A stretch of DNA of 30,199 nucleotides from an uncultured Rickettsiales bacterium (lineage in GTDB: Bacteria > Pseudomonadota > Alphaproteobacteria > Rickettsiales > UBA1997), in assembly GCA_934747265.1 (NCBI GenBank), contig CAKVGI010000013.1, positions 1-30,199 of the forward strand. The letters run 5' to 3'. The notes below the pieces were generated by a model that had not been told where the DNA came from, searched no databases, and worked only from the letters and a program-made list of their open reading frames with translations. Positions 1-8,340 of this stretch are shown here, piece by piece. The translations under genes and the position numbers were made by a program. Every line of letters starts with the position of its first letter. Within the stretch, counting starts at the first letter, position 1.

Positions 1-368
1 TTTTCAGTGTAAACATTATCGTTATTACATCCAGTAGAATCACAGTCTAATGGCGCAGGACAAGGGAATTTACCATTTTTAGCTAAATAGCTGATTAATG
101 CAGTGTTGATTACTTTAAATTTATCTTGTGTGTTCTTTGTTCTTCTGTTAACATTGCTTATATCGTAATAGCTTATGGTAGCTGTCATTAAAGCTCCCAT
201 TATAAGTATTATTACACTTAATATAATAAGATTGTATCCGAAGTTATTTTTTATATTAACACTTACTATACTGTTCTTGTATTTACTTTTGTTGTAATTA
301 TAACCATTGCCACCTAAGCAATTAACACTATCCGCATTATTGATTATATTATTGTATTTCTTGAACAT
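1..368 (-). CDS. Pseudopilin-like protein, N-terminal part (runs off the left edge)
   Basis: An open frame starts at an ATG at 368 on the minus strand and stays open to the window edge, so about 122 residues are visible and the C-terminus is missing. After about 40 polar residues comes a hydrophobic helix beginning F-G-Y-N-L-I-I-L, followed by a segment ending N-G-K-F-P-C-P-A-P. This helix plus a 'NGxFPCPAP' loop is the layout of type II secretion/type IV pilus pseudopilins, in which the helix sits in the inner membrane until a prepilin peptidase cuts after Gly. The long leader and the loss of the usual Glu at mature position 5 are atypical. Two clearer pseudopilins lie at 20602 and 26318. 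The pseudopilin family assignment is inference from the helix and the loop. Confidence 0.6.
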   Translation of the reverse strand, partial: MFKKYNNIINNADSVNCLGGNGYNYNKSKYKNSIVSVNIKNNFGYNLIILSVIILIMGALMTATISYYDISNVNRRTKNTQDKFKVINTALISYLAKNGKFPCPAPLDCDSTGCNNDNVYTE

Positions 369-589
369 ATTGTGAAATATTATTTGGATGATGATATCAT
401 TGTATTAAAAAAAAATTAAAAAATCAAGGGAAAAGTTGAAAAATTTTAAATTTAAAATTAATAATGATATATGTTATATATTGATTATATTAGAAAATTT
501 AATAGAAAAATAAAATAATCCACAAAATAGTTGATTTTAACGAAATATTTTATACCATAGAAAATAAATAAAAGATATAGGAAAATAAT

Positions 590-1339
590 ATGTTTTTTGC
601 ACCAGCTAGGAATAGATTTTTTGCATTTTTAATAGATTTTTTTATTGTTTATATTTTTAGGGTTATTTATTTTAACTTGTCCGTAAAATTATTTTTAAAG
701 GAACAAATCTTGGATTTTGCTAAAAAATATGAATCCTTATATGGGAAGTTTGATGTAAACAATATTACACAAGCAGAGACGACATTTCTCCTACAATCTA
801 ATTTATTTAAAATATTAATTGTATTTTTTGTATTTTTATTTCTTATTGCAAGTGTTTATAATATTATGTGTATTTGCACAAAATGGTCGTCTACAATAGG
901 ACAAAAAATATTTCATATTCATATTGTTTCAAGTGATGGTAAAAAATTAAATGTTTATCAAATAATAGCTAGAAGTATTCTTATTGTTGTGCCTTGGGCT
1001 TTTATGTTTATTCTGAGTATATTAATGTCAGTAAATGTCTTGAACTTAAATAATGTTTTTGATAAGAATTTATTGCTGATATCTGGTTTTGCTTTTATTA
1101 GTTGGTATGATATGATATTTTTTACAAAAGATAAAATATTATTTCATGATTTAATTTCAAAAACAAGAGTTGTTGTTGATAATCCAGAAAAATATATAGA
1201 TACAAAGCAATATAATTTCTTGAAGTTTTTATTTCCAGATTTTAAAGAGATGTATACAGATCTTAAAGACGTAATATCAGAGCAAATTGCAAAAGCAAAA
1301 GAATTAAAAGAAGAGTATAGAAAAAGAAGAAATAAATGA
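590..1339 (+). CDS. RDD family integral membrane protein
   Basis: A 249-residue protein with three or four hydrophobic segments. The RDD signature is visible: an early R-F-F-A-F-L-I-D in the first helix (Arg and Asp conserved), a mid-protein Q-K-I-F-H-I-H-I-V-S-S-D-G-K loop that matches the family's 'GKxxxxLxVVxxDG' stretch, and near the end F-H-D-L-I-S-K-T-R-V-V-V, matching the family's 'HDxxxxTxVV'. RDD proteins are poorly characterised; some have been proposed as ion or solute transporters. The C-terminus is a charged Lys/Glu-rich cytoplasmic tail. The stop overlaps the priA start in an ATGA, so the two are translationally coupled. RDD next to priA is inferred to be co-transcription rather than a functional link. 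Confidence 0.8.
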   Translation: MFFAPARNRFFAFLIDFFIVYIFRVIYFNLSVKLFLKEQILDFAKKYESLYGKFDVNNITQAETTFLLQSNLFKILIVFFVFLFLIASVYNIMCICTKWSSTIGQKIFHIHIVSSDGKKLNVYQIIARSILIVVPWAFMFILSILMSVNVLNLNNVFDKNLLLISGFAFISWYDMIFFTKDKILFHDLISKTRVVVDNPEKYIDTKQYNFLKFLFPDFKEMYTDLKDVISEQIAKAKELKEEYRKRRNK

Positions 1340-4257
1340 TAGTAAATGTTATAGTTCCATTAGCATTAAATGAGCCTTTTTCGTATGAAACTGACTATGA
1401 TTTAGATATTGGTGATTTAGTTATTGTTCCTTTTGGAAATAAAGATTTTGTTGGCTTGGTCATAGATATTAATGTAAAAATAAAAGAGGGTATTGAATTA
1501 AAAAAAGTCAAAGAGGCATTAGATCTACCGCCATTAAAACAGGAATTGATAGATTTTATAAAATGGACGGCTGACTATAATTTAATACCATTAGGGAATG
1601 TGCTAAAAATGGTTATTAATCCAGTAAGTTTTTTAAGGAATAAGGTTGAAAAATATTATTGTTTGAGTACGGATTATGCCGAAACCCCCCTTACCCCCCT
1701 TATCAGGGGGGGGTATTGGGGTACCCTTATCAGTGGGGGATGGAGAGATACCCTTATCAGTGGGGGATGTGAGGACAATCTTAACAATGGAGGATGTGAG
1801 GGCGATCTTAGTAGAAGGGAATGTAAGAGTGCCCTTAGTAGTGTGGAGTGGAATTGTACTTCTGGCAGTAGAGAATGGGATGGTACCACTGGCATGGGGG
1901 ATGTAAGGTCGCCCTTGGCGAGGGGGGAGAAGGATAGTACTCCTAGTAAAGAGGAATATGGGGAAGTTTTTAGCAGAGAAGGACATAATAACATTATTGG
2001 TGAAGAAGATTTTAATAAAAAACCAAAACTAACTCCAAAACAACAACTAGTTGTGAATTTTCTAAAAAATAAAATAGCAACAAAAGAAGAAATTTTAAAT
2101 AGCGTAAATGTTGGAAGCGCTGTTTTAAAAAAGTTAATTGAAAATGGAATTGTCAAGGAAATAAAAAAAGAAAAAGAATTTATACAAAATATTAATAAAT
2201 TTAATTTGAATAAACTTTCTACAGATCAAAAGAAAGCTTTTAATGCTATATGTAATGGCTGTGTTGAGATCAAAAGGGGCTTATTTACAAAAATAAAAGA
2301 ATTTATATCTCCAACTATCAAGGTAAATGAAATATCATCTGCTACTGCTGTTAAGGATGCTATTTTACCTTCCAATGCTAATAGTACCACCCCGTTCGCC
2401 GTCGCTAAGGACACTCTCTCATCCCTCACAGCTAATGATACTCTCCCATCCCCCCTTGATAATGGTATCCTCATATCCACCCCTGATAAGGGTACCCCTA
2501 TATCCTCCCCTGATAAGGGTACCCCTATATTCCCCCCTGATAAGGGTACCCCAATATCCCCCCCTGATAAGGGGGGCGAGGGGGGTTTTTCCAATTATAT
2601 TAAAACAAACACAAACCACATTAACAACAAGGATAATACGGTCTCAACATGCATAGATGCTAATTATCCATATAATTTACAACAAATCAATAGTCAAATT
2701 AAAAAACCAGCAAATAAAATTAAATTAAAATTTAATACTTTTGTTCTAGAAGGAACGACTGGTTCTGGTAAAACGGAAGTTTATTTTCATTTAATTGCAA
2801 GACTTATAAAAAATACAGATAAACAAGCATTAATTTTATTACCAGAAATTGCGTTGACAAGTCAGTTAATTTCGCGATTTAAAAAGCAATTTAATTTTGA
2901 GCCAGCTGTTTGGCATTCTGAGATTACAGAGAGTAGAAAGAGCGATATTTTTAAAGGTGTTTTGAATGGTAATATAAAAGTTGTGATTGGTACGCGTTCA
3001 GCTTTGTTTTTACCATTTCAAGATCTTGGATTTATAGTTGTAGATGAAGAACATGATGCTTCGTATAAACAAAGTGAAAATGGTTGTTATAATGGTAGAG
3101 ATTTGGCAATAGTGCGAGCGAAGATGAATAATATTCCAATTTTATTATCATCTGCAACACCAAGTTTAGAAACGTTGATAAATATAGATAAAGGTAAGTA
3201 TGTAAAAGTAGATTTGCCAAGCCGATATGGAAAATCTGTCTTACCAGATATTGAAATTATTGATATGAAGAATGAAAAGTTAAAGAAAGATAAATATATA
3301 TCAAAAATTCTTTTAAATAACCTAGAAAAAAATTTTCAAGATCATAAGCAATCTTTGCTTTTTATGAATAAAAGGGGATATGCGCCAGTTATATTGTGTG
3401 GTGATTGTGGTGAGAAATTTGTGTGTCCTAATTGTTCTTGTAATTTAAGCTTACATAAAACAAAAAATAGATTGATATGTCATCATTGCGAATATTTTAT
3501 TGAAAAACCAACAGTTTGTCCTCATTGCGGTAGTGAAAATCTTATAGATTTTGGACCTGGTGTTGAAAAAATTGAAAAAGAAATACGAGAATATTTGCCT
3601 AATGCTAAAACAATAATAATGGCTAGTGATACCGTTGATACAAATAGAAAATTAGAAGAAATAATAAATAAAATATTAAATAATGAAATTGATATTATAA
3701 TAGGTACACAATTGGTTGCAAAGGGTCATCATTTTCCAAATTTGACACTTGTTGGAATAATTGATAGCGATGCAAGTCTTTTTGGTGGTGATATTAGAGC
3801 TAGCGAGAGAACTTATCAACTTTTAACGCAAGTATCTGGTAGAGCGGGAAGGGAGGAAGTAAAAGGTAGAGTTTATTTTCAAACATATAATCCTGATAAT
3901 TTGATATTGCAAGCAATTAAAAATGGTGATAAAGAATTATTGATGGATTTTGAAAAACAAAATAGAGAATTAGGCGGTTTTCCACCTTTTGGTAAAATGG
4001 CATTGATTTCTATTGCTTCTTTGAATGAAGCGTATGCTTATAGAGTTGCTAAGAAAATAGTTAAAAAAATTCCTTTTAATGAAAATATAGAAGTTATGGG
4101 TCCGGCTCCTGCTATTATTTCAAAATTAGCAAAAATGTTTAGATTTAATGTTATTATAAAAACAACAAGAGATATAAATATACAGAAATTAATACAAAAA
4201 ACAGTATTATCTGAAAAATATAATAGTAATGTTAGAATTAAAGTTGAAATTATGTAA
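1336..4257 (+). CDS. priA: Primosomal protein N' (PriA replication-restart helicase) with two repeat-derived inserts
   Basis: PriA is the 3'-5' DNA helicase that reloads the replisome at stalled forks. The order is: N-terminal fork-binding domain (about 1-110); insert 1 (about 116-215); winged-helix region (L-T-P-K-Q-Q from about 233); the pre-helicase 'LSTDQKKAF' motif (about 294); insert 2 (about 335-420, plus a low-complexity stretch to about 465); Walker A G-T-T-G-S-G-K-T at 473-480; DEEH box at 570-573; a zinc-binding block with eight Cys from about 688; and the C-terminal helicase lobe. Length is 973, against about 650-750 usually; removing the inserts brings it into range. All helicase motifs are intact and the frame is open through both GC-rich inserts, so the gene looks functional. 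Insert 2 falls between the Q-type motif and Walker A, where other PriA proteins have only a short linker. Confidence 0.95.
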   Translation: MIVNVIVPLALNEPFSYETDYDLDIGDLVIVPFGNKDFVGLVIDINVKIKEGIELKKVKEALDLPPLKQELIDFIKWTADYNLIPLGNVLKMVINPVSFLRNKVEKYYCLSTDYAETPLTPLIRGGYWGTLISGGWRDTLISGGCEDNLNNGGCEGDLSRRECKSALSSVEWNCTSGSREWDGTTGMGDVRSPLARGEKDSTPSKEEYGEVFSREGHNNIIGEEDFNKKPKLTPKQQLVVNFLKNKIATKEEILNSVNVGSAVLKKLIENGIVKEIKKEKEFIQNINKFNLNKLSTDQKKAFNAICNGCVEIKRGLFTKIKEFISPTIKVNEISSATAVKDAILPSNANSTTPFAVAKDTLSSLTANDTLPSPLDNGILISTPDKGTPISSPDKGTPIFPPDKGTPISPPDKGGEGGFSNYIKTNTNHINNKDNTVSTCIDANYPYNLQQINSQIKKPANKIKLKFNTFVLEGTTGSGKTEVYFHLIARLIKNTDKQALILLPEIALTSQLISRFKKQFNFEPAVWHSEITESRKSDIFKGVLNGNIKVVIGTRSALFLPFQDLGFIVVDEEHDASYKQSENGCYNGRDLAIVRAKMNNIPILLSSATPSLETLINIDKGKYVKVDLPSRYGKSVLPDIEIIDMKNEKLKKDKYISKILLNNLEKNFQDHKQSLLFMNKRGYAPVILCGDCGEKFVCPNCSCNLSLHKTKNRLICHHCEYFIEKPTVCPHCGSENLIDFGPGVEKIEKEIREYLPNAKTIIMASDTVDTNRKLEEIINKILNNEIDIIIGTQLVAKGHHFPNLTLVGIIDSDASLFGGDIRASERTYQLLTQVSGRAGREEVKGRVYFQTYNPDNLILQAIKNGDKELLMDFEKQNRELGGFPPFGKMALISIASLNEAYAYRVAKKIVKKIPFNENIEVMGPAPAIISKLAKMFRFNVIIKTTRDINIQKLIQKTVLSEKYNSNVRIKVEIM
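1684..1945 (+). repeat. 27-bp tandem repeat array A, inside priA (head at left)
   Basis: The array begins with a GC-rich head, CCCCCCTTACCCCCCTTATC followed by eight G. The TTATCA core or its degenerate form then recurs at 1700, 1727, 1754, 1781, 1808, 1835, 1862 and 1889 (exact 27-bp steps) and at about 1916. The core decays from TTATCA to TTAACA, TTAGTA and CTGGCA moving right. Because 27 is divisible by three, the array is read as 9-residue repeats of the type G-G-x-x-x-T-L-I-S. Spacers between cores are purine-rich. Confidence 0.9.
2345..2588 (-). repeat. 27-bp tandem repeat array B, inside priA (inverted relative to array A, head at right)
   Basis: On the plus strand the TGATAA core, or a decayed form (TGTTAA, TGCTAA, CGCTAA, AGCTAA), occurs at 2349, 2376, 2403, 2430, 2457, 2484, 2511, 2538 and 2565: nine positions at exact 27-bp steps. 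The conserved head is at the right end, CCCCCCTGATAAGGGGGG followed by CGAGGGGGGTT. This is the reverse complement of the head of array A. It is translated as 9-residue repeats of the type D-K-G-T-P-I-S-P-P, using an open frame that avoids the TGA and TAA of the core. Confidence 0.9.
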
Positions 4258-4279
4258 TATTATTATATACCGATATAAA

Positions 4280-5500
4280 CTAAAAATTGATAGTATTAAC
4301 TTTATTTAACAATTCTTCTTTTGTTAGTTTAAAATCTGATTCTATAAATGCTTGTTTTAGTATTGAAATTATTTTTCCATAATCTTCTTTATTTTTTATA
4401 TCTAATTTTTCTAAATCATTACCATTTATTGGAAAACTTGGAATTTTAATTGATTGTATAAAATTTATTAGATTATTTATATAATCTTGTGGATTATTGA
4501 TATCATTTAAAATTGCATTAATAATAACTAAATCAATTACATGATTTTTATCATTACTATAAAATAATAACTCTTGTATTTGTTTTTTATTATATATTTT
4601 ATCTCCTTTATGCAACAATAAATTAAAAATTTTGTTATTTTCTTTTTTTGATAATTTCCATTTATTTCTTAAAATATCCAATTCATCTGTATTTTTTAAT
4701 AATAATGATAAAACCAATTCAGCAGAAACATTATTTTTTATATATTTTTTAATAGAATAAAGCAATTCAATTTTATTAAAATCAAAATCATCTATACTTG
4801 TGATTATTTGCAAAATTCCATTCTGATTCATTATATGTAATGTTTTAATTGGGTAGTCGGAAAGCAATATTTTGAACATCTCAGCTTTTATTCTTTCACT
4901 AGATAAAGTTGTAAGTTTATCTTTGTATTTTATTGAATATTTAAGTCCTTGATTATCTAAAACTATTCCATAATAGCAATAGAATCTAAAAAATCTTAAT
5001 ATTCTTAAATAGTCTTCCTGTATTCTATTTTCAGCGTTCCCTATAAATCTAACTATTCCTTTCATCAAATCTTCAATTCCATTAAAATAATCAAATAAAT
5101 TATTGTGAAAATCTAAATATAAAGCATTAAAAGTAAAATCCCTTCTTTTTGCATCAATTTCAAAATTTTGTGTAAATTTAACTTCGGCATGCCGTCCGTC
5201 TGTTTTAATGTCTTCTCTTGTTGTTGTTATTTCAAACATTTTATTATTTATAACAGCTACAACAGTTCCAAAACCTATTCCAATTGGAAAATATTTTATG
5301 TTATTTTGCTTTAATATTTCAATTGTTTGTTCTGGTAAGAAAGTTGTTGATAAATCAAAATCGCTTATTTCTTTATTTAATAAAAAATTTCTAATTGCTC
5401 CACCAACAATTCTTAAATTGTCCCCATGAGTACCATTAAAAATATTATTTAATAACAATAATTCTTTGGTATATGGAAAATCAATCTTCTTACCAGCCAT
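4280..5500 (-). CDS. cca: CCA tRNA nucleotidyltransferase
   Basis: This enzyme adds or repairs the 3'-terminal CCA of tRNAs. The 406-residue product has the class II nucleotidyltransferase head: R-I-V-G-G-A-I-R-N (GG motif) about 30 residues in, then the catalytic D-F-D about 15 residues later. Next come the R-R-D-F-T-F-N-A-L motif and E-D-Y-L-R-I-L-R-F-F-R-F, which matches the family's 'EDxLRxLRxxRF' near residue 160. The rest is a helical tRNA-binding region. Length agrees with alphaproteobacterial CCA enzymes. It is the last gene of a minus-strand cluster, starting 4 bp after the small membrane protein gene. Poly(A) polymerases share this fold, but the short size and bacterial alphaproteobacterial context favour Cca. 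Confidence 0.9.
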   Translation of the reverse strand: MAGKKIDFPYTKELLLLNNIFNGTHGDNLRIVGGAIRNFLLNKEISDFDLSTTFLPEQTIEILKQNNIKYFPIGIGFGTVVAVINNKMFEITTTREDIKTDGRHAEVKFTQNFEIDAKRRDFTFNALYLDFHNNLFDYFNGIEDLMKGIVRFIGNAENRIQEDYLRILRFFRFYCYYGIVLDNQGLKYSIKYKDKLTTLSSERIKAEMFKILLSDYPIKTLHIMNQNGILQIITSIDDFDFNKIELLYSIKKYIKNNVSAELVLSLLLKNTDELDILRNKWKLSKKENNKIFNLLLHKGDKIYNKKQIQELLFYSNDKNHVIDLVIINAILNDINNPQDYINNLINFIQSIKIPSFPINGNDLEKLDIKNKEDYGKIISILKQAFIESDFKLTKEELLNKVNTINF

Positions 5501-5504
5501 TTAT

Positions 5505-5666
5505 TTAGCCAAAATAATTACTAATTACAACTACAACACACATTGCTAATCCGCCATATTGGCCAATTCTCACGAACTTATCTGGGCTAAAACCAAATAA
5601 ATAAAAATATAAACCAATTAATATTGTTAATATTACGCTTAATACAAAAAATGGTTTATCTTGCAT
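5505..5666 (-). CDS. Small membrane protein, 53 residues, unknown function
   Basis: A short frame starts at ATG 5666 behind a strong ribosome binding site (AAGGAG about 6 bases upstream on the minus strand) and ends with TAA at 5505. It encodes two hydrophobic helices, F-F-V-L-S-V-I-L-T-I-L-I-G-L-Y and G-G-L-A-M-C-V-V-V-V-I-S, separated by a short polar loop (S-P-D-K-F-V-R). It lies 12 bp downstream of the thermonuclease gene and 4 bp upstream of cca, so it is tightly packed in the operon. I do not recognise a named family. The good ribosome binding site, operon spacing and clean membrane topology support a real gene. Confidence 0.7.
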   Translation of the reverse strand: MQDKPFFVLSVILTILIGLYFYLFGFSPDKFVRIGQYGGLAMCVVVVISNYFG

Positions 5667-5678
5667 ATCTTCTCCTTT

Positions 5679-6290
5679 TTATTTTATATTTTTCTTTCTA
5701 TATACAGATGGCATATCAAATGTGGTTGCCCATATCCCTTTATTTTCAGATTTTGCTTTGTTCTCATCCTCAACATATTTTTCACTAATCTGTGAAAAAG
5801 CGACCGCATTACCACTTAAAATCATTTCTTTATTAATATTTATTTTATCCTTTCTTCTTGTTCTTTTATTATATTTTTCAAAACTACATTCTCCAACAAA
5901 TCTATCATAAGCATCTTTACCTTTTATTATGCATTTTATCTCATTTGATGCAATTAAGTCAAGTAGTTTATTTTTAGCATTTTCACCACATTTAATAGTT
6001 TCTTCTTTAACTGTTGTTTCATTGCTATCTTTATCTTGAACTTCTGTTGATAAAATACAGGTTTGACTTAATTCCGGAGCATCAATTCCAAAGAGTCTAA
6101 TGACTTCACCGCTATCCAAAGTCAAACTATCACCGTCTGCAACTCTTGCGACTTTTCCAACTAAAATTTTTTCTTGAATTTGAATTAATTGTCTCTCTTC
6201 TTTTGGGATTTTTATTAACTCATTTTGTCTTGATACTAAAGCGCCAAAAAACAATGTCAAAATAAAAAATAAAATAAATTTTGTCTTCAT
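5679..6290 (-). CDS. Secreted thermonuclease-like (SNase domain) protein
   Basis: A 203-residue protein with an N-terminal signal sequence/anchor (K-F-I-L-F-F-I-L-T-L-F-F-G-A-L) and a staphylococcal-nuclease-type OB-fold domain from about residue 45. Visible family motifs are V-A-D-G-D-S-L-T-L, R-L-F-G-I-D-A-P-E (catalytic Arg65 and Glu73) and D-A-Y-D-R (Arg130), so the catalytic trio of Ca2+-dependent phosphodiesterases is intact. Two Cys near 78 and 101 and two near 120 and 135 match the exported alphaproteobacterial subfamily. The expected role is degradation of nucleic acid outside the cytoplasm. It lies 3 bp after an LpoB-like lipoprotein gene and before a small membrane protein and cca. 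Confidence 0.88.
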   Translation of the reverse strand: MKTKFILFFILTLFFGALVSRQNELIKIPKEERQLIQIQEKILVGKVARVADGDSLTLDSGEVIRLFGIDAPELSQTCILSTEVQDKDSNETTVKEETIKCGENAKNKLLDLIASNEIKCIIKGKDAYDRFVGECSFEKYNKRTRRKDKININKEMILSGNAVAFSQISEKYVEDENKAKSENKGIWATTFDMPSVYRKKNIK

Positions 6291-6293
6291 ATT

Positions 6294-6902
6294 TTACCAG
6301 CTCATTCCACTTCTTTTTGAATATTTACTTATTTTATATCTTGTTCTCATAACTTCTTCGCCAGATTCAATTTCTGTCATTCTAATATTTATAGAATAAT
6401 CTTTTATTGTTTTTCCAGATAATGTCTCTGGCTTCATTCTAATATTTCCAAAAATTATTAAATCAGCACCGGAAGCTCTTCCGATTTTCTTAATATCTTC
6501 AGGTCTTACCATTCCATCATTCTGATATGTAATTTCTTTTAATATTTTATCTCTTGCATCAGCATCTATTAGAATATAATCACCAGATTCAGAAAATTCA
6601 TTAAGTAATTCATCATTTAAATCACCAACAGGAAAATATGCTTCTGACGTTTGATTTTGAACTTCCCCTATAAAAATTTTCGGTTTTCTACCTAACCTTA
6701 ATAAATAATTTTGAAATCCTCTATGACTATTAATTTTTTCAATGATATTTTGTACTGCCATTTCGGTATCTGTTGCAACCCATTCATCAGTGATTGTTGA
6801 AGCTAACTCATCAGATCTTTGAAGAGAAATTCTCTCTGTCTTAATTTTTGGACTGCATGATATATTCAATATTACAATGCACAAAATAATAAATATTTTC
6901 AT
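6294..6902 (-). CDS. LpoB-like lipoprotein (penicillin-binding-protein activator family)
   Basis: A 202-residue lipoprotein with signal peptide and lipobox L-N-I-S-C, so Cys16 would be lipidated. The body follows the LpoB/YcfM pattern: 'W.ATDTEMAVQ..I' near the start, G-R-K-P-K-I-F-I-G-E-V-Q-N-Q-T-S-E, then D-Y-I-L-I-D-A-D-A-R, then G-R-A-S-G-A-D-L-I-I-F-G-N-I, and a C-terminal strand with Y-S-I-N-I-R-M-T-E-I-E-S-G-E. LpoB activates a class A PBP from the outer membrane in enterobacteria; many bacteria carry LpoB-like proteins of unproved function. Together with dapF in this window it suggests active peptidoglycan metabolism. It is the first gene of the cluster running to cca; its promoter must lie in 6903-7046, shared divergently with the aldolase gene. 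Confidence 0.82.
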   Translation of the reverse strand: MKIFIILCIVILNISCSPKIKTERISLQRSDELASTITDEWVATDTEMAVQNIIEKINSHRGFQNYLLRLGRKPKIFIGEVQNQTSEAYFPVGDLNDELLNEFSESGDYILIDADARDKILKEITYQNDGMVRPEDIKKIGRASGADLIIFGNIRMKPETLSGKTIKDYSINIRMTEIESGEEVMRTRYKISKYSKRSGMSW

Positions 6903-7046
6903 ATATTTAAAAAATTATAATACTGTATTAAGATTAAAAATATTATTTAATTATTCAAGATTTTTTATAATATAAAACAAAAAAACTATACAATTAAAAA
7001 AAACATTATAATATAAAGTGTGTTATAAATAATAAGCAATATTAAT

Positions 7047-8036
7047 ATGACAACAAATTATAAAGATTTAGGCTTTGTAAACACAAAAGAAATGTTTAAA
7101 AAAGCTTATGAAGGCAAATATGCAATTCCTGCATATAACTTTAATAACATGGAACAATTACAAGCAATCACTTTAGCTTGTTTAGAAACTCAATCACCAG
7201 TTATTTTACAAGTATCTGCTGGTGCTAGAAAATACGCTGATGCTGATATGTTGAGAAACATGGCAAAAGGTGCTGTTGAAATGATGAAAAGAGTTGCAAA
7301 AGAAAAAGGTTTAAAAGAAATCCCTATGGTTTTACATTTAGATCATGGTGCAAATTTTGAAATTTGTAAAGAATGTATTGATGCTGGTTTTTCAAGTGTT
7401 ATGATTGATGGTTCTTCATTGCCTTATGAAGAAAATATTGCAGAAACTAAAAAAGTTGTTGACTATGCACACGCACACGACGTTTCAGTTGAAGGTGAAT
7501 TAGGTGTTTTAGGTGGTATTGAAGATGAAGTATCTGCTGAAAAATCACACTACACTCAACCAGAACAAGTTGAAGATTTTGTTAAAAGAACTGGCGTTGA
7601 TAGTTTAGCAATTTCAATCGGTACTTCTCACGGTGCTTATAAATTCAAAGTTGACAAAGAAGAAGATATTCCACCTTTGAGATTTGATATTCTTGAAGAA
7701 GTTTCAAAAAGATTACCAAACTTCCCAATAGTATTACACGGTGCAAGTTCTGTTCCGCAAGAAGCTGTTAAAATTATTAACGAAAACGGTGGAAAGATCG
7801 AAAAAGCATTCGGTGTTCCAGAATCTCAATTAAGAAAAGCTGCATCATTAGCTGTATGTAAAATCAATGTTGACAGTGATGGAAGACTTTGGATGACTGC
7901 CGCAATTAGAAAATTCATGAAAGAAAACCCAAGCAAGTTTGACCCTAGAGAATACTTAAAACCTGCTAGAGAAGCTTTAATGAAGATGTACATGGCTAAA
8001 AATGAAAATGTTTTTGGCTCACACAATAAAGCTTAA
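7047..8036 (+). CDS. fba: Fructose-bisphosphate aldolase, class II
   Basis: This enzyme interconverts fructose-1,6-bisphosphate with dihydroxyacetone phosphate and glyceraldehyde-3-phosphate in glycolysis/gluconeogenesis. The 329-residue protein has the class II zinc enzyme landmarks: A-I-P-A-Y-N-F-N-N near the N-terminus, H-L-D-H-G (zinc and catalytic residues), V-E-G-E-L-G, then S-I-G-T-S-H-G-A-Y-K and L-H-G-A-S-S with zinc-binding His. It is a stand-alone gene with its own upstream AT-rich region (6903-7046). Codon choice is cleaner than in its neighbours, as expected for a highly expressed gene. Central carbon metabolism of this kind is lost in Rickettsia proper but kept in less reduced relatives (established knowledge); here it indicates retained triose metabolism. 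Confidence 0.95.
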   Translation: MTTNYKDLGFVNTKEMFKKAYEGKYAIPAYNFNNMEQLQAITLACLETQSPVILQVSAGARKYADADMLRNMAKGAVEMMKRVAKEKGLKEIPMVLHLDHGANFEICKECIDAGFSSVMIDGSSLPYEENIAETKKVVDYAHAHDVSVEGELGVLGGIEDEVSAEKSHYTQPEQVEDFVKRTGVDSLAISIGTSHGAYKFKVDKEEDIPPLRFDILEEVSKRLPNFPIVLHGASSVPQEAVKIINENGGKIEKAFGVPESQLRKAASLAVCKINVDSDGRLWMTAAIRKFMKENPSKFDPREYLKPAREALMKMYMAKNENVFGSHNKA

Positions 8037-8054
8037 TAAATTGGATAATTAATT

Positions 8055-8335
8055 ATGAAAATTTCATTAAAGAAAAATAATGTATTAAAAGAAGTACCTT
8101 TTGGCTTTTCTTGGACAAATTTATTTTTTGGATTTTTTGTTCCATTATTAAGAAATGACTTGATATGGCTTTTGTAATGCTAATTCTTGCTGTTTTAACT
8201 TGTGGTTTTAGTTGGATAATTTTCCCATTCTTTTATAATAAAATATATATACAATCTTTACTAGAAAAAGGATGGGTACCAGCAAATGAAAATGACAAAG
8301 CCATTTTAGTAAAGGTAAAAATGTTAGTTAAATAA
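8055..8335 (+). pseudogene. Frameshifted small membrane protein gene
   Basis: From ATG 8055 the frame reads a two-helix small membrane protein (…P-F-G-F-S-W-T-N-L-F-F-G-F-F-V-P-L-L-R-N-D) and hits TAA at 8175. In another frame the reading continues smoothly from about 8162 (D-M-A-F-V-M-L-I-L-A-V-L) through F-S-W-I-I-F-P-F-F-Y-N-K-I-Y-I to a charged tail and TAA at 8333-8335. Joining them gives about 93 residues with the layout of a family of small two-TM proteins (F-G-F-S-W-T…F-F-Y-N-K). A single lost base near 8158-8161 explains the break. No slippery heptamer is visible there, so decay or a sequencing error is likelier than programmed frameshifting. Confidence 0.65.
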
Positions 8336-8340
8336 AAGTA

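Noticed and set aside
1633..2656. Several open frames on both strands across the priA inserts
   Set aside because: They come from the repeat sequence being open in several frames; only the priA frame links to real protein motifs on both sides.
7007..7012. TATAAT as -10 promoter of fba
   Set aside because: The region is almost pure A/T, so such a match is expected by chance, and no -35 element is visible at the right distance.
8055..8335. Programmed ribosomal frameshift
   Set aside because: No slippery heptamer or downstream pseudoknot is visible at the junction; gene decay or a base-call error is simpler.
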